Assembly (NCBI GenBank): GCA_021785115.1
Contig: JAJYGO010000460.1
Span: 1-7,387, forward strand
Direction: 5' to 3'
Source of the DNA: Chloroflexota bacterium
Lineage (GTDB): Bacteria > Chloroflexota > Limnocylindria > Limnocylindrales > CSP1-4
DNA length: 7,387 nucleotides
Position 1 is the stretch's first letter, and every line of letters begins with the position of its first letter. Shown here piece by piece: positions 1 to 5,298 of this stretch. The notes under the pieces are model-generated. The model did not search any database. It was given only the letters and a program-made list of their open reading frames with translations, and was not told where the DNA came from. Made by a program: the position numbers and the translations under genes.

Positions 1-13
1 CGCCGACCGAGAC

Positions 14-58
14 CGACGCGCTGGTGGACGCGCTGCGGACGCGCTGCGGACGCGCTGA
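14..58. repeat. 11-bp tandem repeat (GGACGCGCTGC), three copies plus a degenerate fourth
   Basis: Units at 26-36, 37-47 and 48-58 are identical except for the last base of the third unit. A related 12-nt unit at 14-25 precedes them. Because 11 is not a multiple of three, the same Asp-Ala-Leu word is read in a different frame in each copy. The first copy continues a protein-like frame (PTETDALVDALR from base 3), so the repeat may have arisen inside the 3' end of an upstream gene. That gene is not otherwise visible here. Confidence 0.7.
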
Positions 59-154
59 GTGCGGCAGCAGCTGTTGGATGTTGTTGATGCGATGGACGTT
101 GGCCGGCCGGGCAACATGCGGAATCGGCTCATTGCAGGGTGGAGCCCGAGGTGA

Positions 155-190
155 TTCGACAAGCGTTTCGACAAGCTGGTTGTCGAAACG
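155..190. repeat. TTCGACAA direct repeat plus 11-bp inverted repeat (hairpin)
   Basis: TTCGACAAGC occurs at 155-164 and again at 167-176. The second copy forms the left arm of a perfect inverted repeat, CGTTTCGACAA (164-174) and TTGTCGAAACG (180-190), with a 5-nt spacer. No T-tract follows, so it is not a typical intrinsic terminator. It lies about 130 bp upstream of the antitoxin gene and could be an operator, a factor-binding site or a hairpin at the end of an upstream transcript. The function is unknown. Confidence 0.65.
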
Positions 191-288
191 AGGTCGCGGC
201 GACCTGCGGTATCAACAACGTACAGCGTCAAGTTGGCCGCGGCTGCGCTTTGGCTGGAACACGGGACCGACATACATGAGCACGAGAC

Positions 289-323
289 TTGACTCAAACT
301 TACGTGACGCGTAAGTTTGAGTC
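289..323 (+). promoter_or_regulatory. AbiE operon promoter overlaid by a perfect 14-bp palindrome (candidate AbiEi operator)
   Basis: A perfect inverted repeat, GACTCAAACTTACG (291-304) and CGTAAGTTTGAGTC (310-323) with a 5-nt spacer, ends at the base before the antitoxin ATG. A TTGACT box (289-294) lies exactly 17 nt from TAAGTT (312-317), which has the geometry of a housekeeping promoter. It predicts initiation at or within a base or two of 324, giving a leaderless mRNA. No Shine-Dalgarno sequence is present, since the palindrome occupies that space. AbiEi antitoxins are known to bind inverted repeats in their own promoters. Autorepression at this site is therefore an inference from position and symmetry. 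Confidence 0.7.
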
Positions 324-869
324 ATGTCAGAACCGCGCCTCCTCGAGATCGCCAGCTACCAGCACGGATACTTCACGACGGGACAGGCGCTTGCAGAGGG
401 CGTGAGCCACCGTGCCCTCACCGATCGCGTCCACCGCGGCGTGATCGAGCGCGTAAGCCACGGGGTCTACCGCATGGCCCACTACCCAGTCACGCCTCGT
501 GACGACCTGTACAGCCTCCAGGTCGCCGCCCCGGACAGCCTGATCAGCCACGAGACCGCGCTCGAGATCTACGGGCTCTCAGACGTCCTGCCGCGGACGA
601 TCCACATCACGGTGCCGGTCAGGTCCGGGTTGAAACCCCGCAGTGGCGTGACCATCCACCGTTCGGACGTCCCGCGCACCGACCAGACGATTCGCGACGA
701 CCTGCGTATCACCACTCTCGCGCGCACTCTGCTCGACTCCGCGCGCGCTGGCACAGCAGCCGAGCAGCTGCTGATGGCCGCACGAGAGGGGCGTGCACGA
801 GGCATGTTGAAATCGGTGGACGTAGACCGACTGAAGGCTGTCTATCCGTTCAGAGGGCGAATCAGGTGA
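324..869 (+). CDS. AbiEi-like winged-helix antitoxin/autorepressor of a type IV toxin-antitoxin system
   Basis: This 181-aa protein has the layout of the short AbiEi antitoxins. A winged helix-turn-helix lies at about residues 16-52 (YFTTGQALAEGVSHR, then VIERVSHGVYRM). The family's central region follows, with SHETALEIYGL at 75-85, HITVP at 94-98 and IHRSD at 111-115. Next comes the conserved ITTLARTLLDSAR helix at 129-141. In the AbiE family this protein represses its own operon and counters the toxin without forming a stable complex with it. The stop codon overlaps the GTG start of the toxin gene by 4 bp (GTGA), so the two are translationally coupled. The ATG at 324 is chosen because it abuts the palindrome and the promoter places the transcript start there. 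No better in-frame start with a ribosome binding site is visible. Family assignment is by motif recognition only. Confidence 0.85.
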   Translation: MSEPRLLEIASYQHGYFTTGQALAEGVSHRALTDRVHRGVIERVSHGVYRMAHYPVTPRDDLYSLQVAAPDSLISHETALEIYGLSDVLPRTIHITVPVRSGLKPRSGVTIHRSDVPRTDQTIRDDLRITTLARTLLDSARAGTAAEQLLMAAREGRARGMLKSVDVDRLKAVYPFRGRIR

Positions 870-1795
870 GCACTGCGCCGACCATCGCACCGGTGAATCC
901 CGCCGCAGAGCGGGCGCGGATGCTCGCGCGGATGAAGAACGTCGCGAAGTCCGTTCGGGGCGATGACCCGGTGCGCCGGCTCCACCTCATCGTATCGATG
1001 GACCGGTTCCTTCAGCGGATGCTTGCGACCACCAGGTGGGGCGACTGGATCCTGAAGGGCGGCTACGCGAACCAGCTACGCGCACCCGATGAGGCCCGCT
1101 TCACGGAAGACGTCGATCTGAAGCTCGATTCCGACATCAGCAGAGCCAAGGCGGTCATCGTCGCCGCCGCCCAGTACGACCTTGACGACCATTTCGTTTT
1201 CGAGGTGGCGGGAGATCCGCGACCACTCGTTGGACCGCCCGGCGGCGGGCTCCGCTTCGTCGTCGTGGTCCGGTTGTGGGGCTCGGAGCTCGTCAGGTTC
1301 AAGATCGATGTCAGCAGCGCGGACGCCATCGTCGGGAAGATCGAGCGCCACAAGAGCGACCCGATCGTGGAGAGACTCGGCTACAAGCGGGCTCTCTTCC
1401 CGGTCTACCCGGTCGCCCAGCAGTTCGCCGAGAAGCTGCACGCGTACACGCGGCCGCGCGACGTCGAGAACACCCGAGCCAAGGACCTTGCCGACATGCT
1501 GTGGCTGGTGGGGCGCTACCCGTTCACGTCCCGGGCGATCGTCGAGGCGTGCGTCGCCACCTTTGGCCGGCGCGGTGAGCACCCCTGGCCGCCCAAGGTC
1601 TCGCCGCCTCCGACGGTATGGGCTCGCCAGTACACCGCGCTCCGGAAGGAGATGCACCTGTCGCCCGCAACGCCACTCGAAGCCTACCAAGCGCTGCTGC
1701 CGTTCCTGGGGCCCGTGCTGGCGAGCGACCGGGCGAAGCGGTGGTCGCCGCGTCGCCAGGCGTGGTCGCGTCTCGCTGGCTCAAAGTCCGGGTAA
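866..1795 (+). CDS. AbiEii/AbiGii-family nucleotidyltransferase toxin
   Basis: This is a 309-aa member of the DNA polymerase beta-like nucleotidyltransferase toxins. All four family motifs are visible. The glycine-rich LKGGYANQLR is at 63-72. The metal-binding TEDVDLKL is at 80-87 (Asp82, Asp84). A third acidic strand, FKIDV, is at 145-149 (Asp148). The helical AEKLHAY segment (Lys190) is followed by RAKDLADM at 204-211. Characterised relatives use GTP or other NTPs, and mycobacterial MenT-type enzymes add nucleotides to tRNA acceptor ends and block translation; the target here is unknown. The gene starts with GTG at 866, overlapping the antitoxin stop as GTGA. With all motifs intact the toxin is probably active. 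The C-terminal 90 residues (from about 220) are basic and match no motif I can name. A copy of the operon palindrome lies 20 bp beyond the stop. Confidence 0.9.
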   Translation: MSTAPTIAPVNPAAERARMLARMKNVAKSVRGDDPVRRLHLIVSMDRFLQRMLATTRWGDWILKGGYANQLRAPDEARFTEDVDLKLDSDISRAKAVIVAAAQYDLDDHFVFEVAGDPRPLVGPPGGGLRFVVVVRLWGSELVRFKIDVSSADAIVGKIERHKSDPIVERLGYKRALFPVYPVAQQFAEKLHAYTRPRDVENTRAKDLADMLWLVGRYPFTSRAIVEACVATFGRRGEHPWPPKVSPPPTVWARQYTALRKEMHLSPATPLEAYQALLPFLGPVLASDRAKRWSPRRQAWSRLAGSKSG

Positions 1796-1807
1796 CAGAA
1801 CCGGCAC

Positions 1808-1837
1808 TTGGCCCAAACTTACGCGTGGCGTAAGTTT
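1808..1837. promoter_or_regulatory. Second copy of the AbiE palindrome, downstream of the toxin gene
   Basis: The arms are AAACTTACG (1815-1823) and CGTAAGTTT (1829-1837) with a 5-nt spacer. The core and spacing are identical to those of the site in front of the antitoxin, while the flanking bases differ. It also reproduces the promoter spacing: TTGGCC (1808-1813), 17 nt, then TAAGTT (1831-1836), although the upstream box is weaker. It begins about 20 bp after the toxin stop. It could be a second antitoxin-binding site, a promoter for a short downstream RNA, or a hairpin that ends transcription. No T-tract follows, which argues against an ordinary terminator. Confidence 0.6.
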
Positions 1838-1851
1838 CGGCAAACAGCGCC

Positions 1852-2032
1852 TCAGCTCCCCGCTTCCGAAGATGGCTCATTGTCCTCGGGCACGTACGAC
1901 TCGATCGTGCGGGATGCACTTGTAGCGACGGACAGTTCCGCTGGCGTGGTGATAGGTGCCGTTGGCCACCACCACCCGTGAGCCCTTGTGCAGGGGATCG
2001 GGGCAGTGGGCGATCGGTGTGCGTCTGGGCAA
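1852..2032 (-). pseudogene. Small zinc-knuckle-like protein remnant, probably frameshifted
   Basis: An open frame of 51 codons runs on the minus strand from a TTG at 2032-2030 to TGA at 1879-1877. It contains HCPDPLHKGSRVVV at residues 9-22, NGTYHH at 24-29 and RRYKCIPHD at 35-43. The C-P-x-P-x-H and later R-Y-x-C spacing resembles the N-terminal zinc-binding knuckle of transposase-like or helix-turn-helix proteins. Third positions are strongly G/C until about the codons for IPH. After that, G/C bias moves to another frame, which reads TIESYVPEDNEPSSEAGS and stops at 1854-1852. This suggests one indel near 1908. There is no clear ribosome binding site, and an in-frame stop lies at 2047-2045. 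The assignment is tentative; it could be a fragment left by recombination next to the AbiE module. Confidence 0.35.
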
Positions 2033-2321
2033 GGAGCGCGCTCGCTACGAAGTGCCTACGCCCCAGTGTCCTCCCGTATCAACAGTCTCGCAACACTTGC
2101 TGCCGCACTCAGGACGCGCTGAGTGCGCCCGCCGGCAGTGTTACGCGACTGCACCGTCCGATCCATTCGGCCCTACCCACAAGAGTAGGCCCGCCGTATC
2201 GTCCGGCCGTCGCGGGGGGTGTTGACGCGCGGCCATGCTCAGGCCGCCTCGACCGCGCCGAGCCACTGGCGAGACCGACCCGTAGGACAGGCGCCATCGT
2301 GTGCCAGGGAGGTGCCCAGCC
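1926..2321. other. Intergenic region, no full gene; contains an 8-bp inverted repeat
   Basis: Apart from the minus-strand remnant reaching 2032, I see no credible coding frame here. An inverted repeat CGCACTCA (2104-2111) and TGAGTGCG (2120-2127) surrounds GGACGCGC. Its right half, GGACGCGCTGAGTGCG (2112-2127), matches 48-63 exactly. A weaker CCTAC...GTAGG pair lies at 2172-2189, and a TTGACG box (2222-2227) lacks a convincing -10 partner. Confidence 0.5.
2306..2312 (+). promoter_or_regulatory. Ribosome binding site AGGGAGG for the 90-aa exported protein
   Basis: AGGGAGG ends 9 nt before the ATG at 2322. This favours that ATG over the upstream in-frame GTG at 2301, which would lie before the site and add residues in front of the signal peptide. 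Confidence 0.75.
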
Positions 2322-2594
2322 ATGCGTCGCCTATTCACCGTCATCGCGGGCGTGGCCGTGCTTGCGGCCGTCACGATCGGTCCGGTCGCTGCGTCCCAGA
2401 CCGAGCGGGGGACACCCGGTGCGCCGAACTGCATGGGCCAGACCACCGCATACGAAACACATGTCCTCGTCCCCTACGGTGCCACGCCCGGCATCGGCAA
2501 CTTCGTCAAGGCCTGGAACTACACCTATGGGACGGATTGGAGCGTCACGGACCTGAAGGCCGTGACACTGCTCACCGACTGCACCGTCCCGTAG
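2322..2594 (+). CDS. Small exported protein with two cysteines, function unknown
   Basis: This 90-aa protein opens with a classical Sec signal peptide: Arg2-Arg3, a hydrophobic core at 4-20 (LFTVIAGVAVLAAVTIG), and a probable cleavage site after Val-Ala-Ala24. The mature part is about 66 residues. It contains the motif GAPNCMGQTTAY (33-44), an aromatic patch (WNYTYGTDW, 65-73) and only two cysteines, Cys37 and Cys87. These sit at opposite ends of the mature chain and could form a disulfide after export. A Gly-x-Pro-Asn-Cys-x-Gly motif recurs, as far as I recall, in small secreted proteins of high-GC bacteria, but I know of no assigned function. A good ribosome binding site precedes the gene and a strong terminator follows within 25 bp. 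It therefore looks like an intact single-gene unit. Confidence 0.75.
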   Translation: MRRLFTVIAGVAVLAAVTIGPVAASQTERGTPGAPNCMGQTTAYETHVLVPYGATPGIGNFVKAWNYTYGTDWSVTDLKAVTLLTDCTVP

Positions 2595-2615
2595 CTCGAC
2601 CGTCGCCCACACTTC

Positions 2616-2652
2616 GACCGGGGAGCCTGGCTGGGTTCCCCGGTCTTCTGTT
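2616..2652 (+). terminator. Intrinsic terminator after the small exported protein
   Basis: GACCGGGGA (2616-2624) pairs with TCCCCGGTC (2637-2645). The stem extends inward by a G-T and two C-G pairs, leaving a loop of about 6 nt. The sequence after it, TTCTGTT, is T-rich for such GC-rich DNA. It lies 21 bp past the stop codon. Confidence 0.8.
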
Positions 2653-2895
2653 GCCCTGCGGCCGCCGGGTGACGCGGGTGACACGGACACCTGCGCCGCT
2701 TCGGCGCGCGGCCCGCCGTCGAGTCGCGCGGCACGACCGGAGCGGAGGCGCTGTGGGAGCTGGCTGCGGCACTGCGGGGGGCCTTGACTGTCCCATGAGC
2801 CGTGCGCGAACGGACCTCCGCGCGGGCCATCGCGAGCGTGGGTTACCGGCGATGTTGCGCCGGTGGCCTACGCTGAGCCATCGAAGCTGGGCACG
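2653..2895. other. Non-coding stretch between terminator and IS1380 end
   Basis: Open frames cross this stretch, but they are Arg/Pro-rich products of GC-rich DNA with no recognisable motif. I see no RNA gene, repeat array or strong promoter here. Confidence 0.4.
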
Positions 2896-3959
2896 GATCC
2901 ACCGAAGCTCCGGCTGATCGGGTCGGTTGAGGCCCGAACCGGTCGTCTCGCCGACTGATCGGGCGGGCGCTGCCGACGTCGCCGCGGGCAGGCTCCCGCC
3001 CGGCCCCCGAGCAGCCGAGGGGGTCGGAGCGGGCGTCAGGCCTGGAGCGGGATCGCCCGGAGGCGCGCCAGGGCGGTCATGAAGCTCGCCGCGCAGGGCC
3101 AGGGGGTCGGGAGGTGGAGCGTGAGCCTCCGGGCCGAGCGGGTGAGCCGCCCGGCCAGGCTGAACCGCCGCCGGCGCAGGGTCCTGGTGGTGACGATCCC
3201 CGCCTTGAGCCCGATCCGGGCGGTCCAGCGCGCCAGGTTGTGGACCAGCAGCTGCACCGCGAGCCAGGCCCCGTTGACGGCAAACTTCCCGGACGGCAGG
3301 TGGTTCAGGCCGACCCCGTACGGGAGATCGAGGATCGCGTGCTCGATCTCGGCAGGGCGGCGATGGTCAGCCTCGAACTCGAGCGTCGGGCCCTCTCGAT
3401 CGGTGAGGACGGCTGGTACTCGTAGAGCGTGAAGCAGGTGAGTGGAGCGCGGGGTCGGTCGCACCCGGCGCACGATGCGCCGGACCGGACGGGCGTCCTT
3501 CTTCGAAGCGAACGGCGTGTAGGTCGTCTCGGCCACGTCGGCGCCGTCGCCGAGCCCATACAGGATCGGCGACCAGCCCGCTTCGGGGATCGCCTCGATG
3601 CGGCGGCGCACGCCGCGGTGCTGGCGCACGGTGACGCTGAAGGGCACGTCCATCTTGCGGCACAATCGAGCTGCCGGACACGCCCCCAGCGGAAGCTTGC
3701 GCAGGAAGGTGCCGAGGGCGGAGGCGGCCTTGGCCGGGAAGCCCACGATGCGATCCGTGCCAACGGCGCGCAGCGCGTCCACGTCGTCGATGCTGTCACC
3801 CCCGCCCAGGGCCGAGGCGATCGGGGGTGTGCGATGATCGCATCCGTCAGGTGCTCCGCCGAACCCGGGTCGATGGGCTGCTCACCGCCACGTTCCCGGT
3901 TCCGCGGGCGCCTGATTCCTTGTTCCAGCAGCCCGTCAGCCCGCGGCGATCGGTGGATC
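2896..3959 (-). mobile_element. Remnant IS1380-family insertion sequence with candidate inverted ends
   Basis: The transposase pseudogene at 3036-3825 lies between GATCCACCGA (2896-2905) and its exact reverse complement TCGGTGGATC (3950-3959). Each copy points outward from the element. From memory, IS1380-type elements of high-GC bacteria have ends with a GGTGGAT-like core, so these are reasonable candidates for the terminal repeats. Only 10 bp match, and I see no clear target duplication, so the exact boundaries are uncertain. At about 1.06 kb it is shorter than usual for this family (roughly 1.6-2 kb), consistent with the internal deletion in the transposase. Confidence 0.5.
3036..3825 (-). 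pseudogene. IS1380-family DDE transposase, internally deleted and frameshifted
   Basis: The C-terminal half is highly characteristic: FSVTVRQH, RRRIEAIPEAGW, GADVAETTYTPF, EADHRRPAEIEHAI, YGVGLNHLPSGKFAVNGAW and HNLARWTARIGL, then a basic tail RRFSLAGRLTRSARRLTLHLP. The N-terminal part reads ASALGGGDSIDDVDALRAVGT (from 3818 downward) to GTFLR. It then shifts frame near 3698 into SFRWGRVRQLD. From there the sequence jumps at 3660-3664 directly to CRKMDVPFSV. The missing block normally holds the first catalytic Asp and the RADSGF segment with the second. Only the C-terminal Glu region (AEIEHAI) survives. A further pair of compensating indels near 3405-3435 garbles the FTLYEYQ segment. Residues before ASALGGGD are also lost. 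The longest uninterrupted frame is 3036-3782 (248 aa), against roughly 420-480 aa for intact relatives. It is certainly inactive as a transposase. Confidence 0.88.
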
Positions 3960-4044
3960 AGGGGTCAGGTGTACGGGGTGTGAGCCGCAACCCAGCGGGT
4001 GCGCTCATGGAGCCTGTGAGCTGCCGCCTGCCGTCACGGGAAAC
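3826..4044. other. Non-coding remainder of the IS end and spacer to the lipoprotein operon
   Basis: This stretch contains the outer, non-coding part of the IS1380 remnant, with its candidate end at 3950-3959. It also holds a short 13-bp palindrome, TGCGAT-G-ATCGCA (3830-3842). No convincing terminator for the lipoprotein operon that ends at 4045 could be picked out. Confidence 0.4.
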
Positions 4045-5298
4045 TCATGAACCCGACAGCTCGGCGTACCAGGCCTCCGCGAGCTGCCGGACCGGACCCT
4101 CGCAGGCCGAGGTCGTCGTACCGTAGGGGGCCCAGCAGCTGAGGTCGCCGACGAAGCGTCCGGCCGCGAACTGCAGCTCGTAGAACTTGCCGCCGTTGCT
4201 CGTGTACGCGGACCGCGTGCCGGTTGCGCCTGCGTCAAGTCCCGCATTCCCCACACCGGACGTGAAGGTCTTCACCCAGGTGCTCGCCGCTGCCGCGTCG
4301 TGGAAGGGGAAGAGCGTTGCCTCGACGACCTGGTTCGGGTCGGCCGCGAGCAGCGCCCGCCCGAACCCCAGGCTGTCGGCGCCCAGCGCGTGGAGCTTCT
4401 GCGCGACGATGCCGGGCGCCCCAGAGTTGTCCGCGAGCGCCCACGACTCGGCAGGAACCACCACCGCTCCGAGGATGGGGCCCACCGCATCCGATGGCGG
4501 TGGCATGCGTTGGCCGAACGCGGCGGGCAGCTGATCGGCTTTGAGGCTGCCCTGGAGCAACGCTCCGATCCGGTTGACCAGCGGCGCGGCGTAGCCGGCC
4601 AGCGTCGCGCCCTTCTCGTATCCGTTCCCGGTGACGGCGATCCGCGCGACGATGGGTCCCACGCGGAAGCGCAGGTCCGTCGTGTCGGGATAGTCGATCG
4701 GCGTATCCGTCGGGGAGCCCAGCCCCACGTTGCTCCGGGTGAAGTAGCTCGACGCATCGCCGACGGCCGGGCCGCTGGCCGGAGTGCTGCTGCCGTCGTT
4801 GGTCTGGTTCAGCTTCGCCAGGCCCTGAGTGGCCGACGCCACGTCGTTGAAGAGGACCACGGTCGACTGCATCTCCCGTTTCGAGGAACCGCCGATCAGC
4901 TCGTAGTCCTGGACCACGAAGAACCTGACGCTCGGATCGGCGGAGTTGTCCTTGTACGGGCTGAAGCCGGCGTCGAACTCGGGAAGATACGGCCACCACG
5001 TCTGGCCAGCCGGCATCAGCGCCTTGAGGTCGTTCGGGCTCAACGCCGCCAGCAGCAGGTCGTTGGGCGTCAGCTCGGGAGCGGCAGCGGTGGTGGGCGC
5101 CGCAGTCGGTGGGAGGACTGGCGTGGGGGCGAGGGTCGCCGGGGTAGTCGGGGCGGACGTGGCAGCCGGGGCGGGCGTGGCGGTCGCCGCGACACCCGGC
5201 GGCGGGGCCGCGCTGGTGCCCGTGCAGGCAGCCATAAGCCCGGTCAGGACCAGCAGGGTCAGGGCGTGCCTCGCGGGGAGGCGCAGCGTCGCGTTCAC
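4045..5298 (-). CDS. Large predicted lipoprotein with two similar extracellular halves, function unknown
   Basis: This 417-aa protein starts at GTG 5298-5296, which overlaps the upstream gene's TGA as GTGA. The frame is open further upstream, but that start would run 30 codons into the neighbour and displace the signal peptide. An N-terminal hydrophobic stretch (12-22) ends in a lipobox, LMAAC, with lipidated Cys25. An Ala/Pro/Thr-rich linker follows to about 74, then LTPNDLLLAALSPNDL at 77-92. The extracellular part seems to hold two related units. The first, about 125-250, has STVVLFNDVASA, then VGDASSYF, then LRFRVGPIVARIAV. The second, about 275-410, has VEATLFPFHDAAAA, then GTRSAY, then ELQFAAGRFVGDLSC. 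The second ends with two cysteines, Cys388 and Cys399. No catalytic motif is visible. It is probably anchored at the outer face of the cytoplasmic membrane and made together with the upstream lipoprotein. Confidence 0.85.
   Translation of the reverse strand: MNATLRLPARHALTLLVLTGLMAACTGTSAAPPPGVAATATPAPAATSAPTTPATLAPTPVLPPTAAPTTAAAPELTPNDLLLAALSPNDLKALMPAGQTWWPYLPEFDAGFSPYKDNSADPSVRFFVVQDYELIGGSSKREMQSTVVLFNDVASATQGLAKLNQTNDGSSTPASGPAVGDASSYFTRSNVGLGSPTDTPIDYPDTTDLRFRVGPIVARIAVTGNGYEKGATLAGYAAPLVNRIGALLQGSLKADQLPAAFGQRMPPPSDAVGPILGAVVVPAESWALADNSGAPGIVAQKLHALGADSLGFGRALLAADPNQVVEATLFPFHDAAAASTWVKTFTSGVGNAGLDAGATGTRSAYTSNGGKFYELQFAAGRFVGDLSCWAPYGTTTSACEGPVRQLAEAWYAELSGS

Noticed and set aside
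24..314. 96-codon plus-strand frame before the antitoxin
   Set aside because: Cys/Trp/Arg-rich composition with no motif or ribosome binding site, and it runs through the hairpin and the promoter; only its first codons might be the tail of an upstream gene.
1076..1690. 204-codon minus-strand frame inside the toxin gene
   Set aside because: Antisense shadow of the AbiEii coding sequence, whose motifs are unambiguous on the plus strand.
2219..2917. 232-codon plus-strand frame overlapping the small exported protein
   Set aside because: Arg/His/Ser-rich shadow that crosses the terminator; the other frame has the ribosome binding site, signal peptide and better codon bias.
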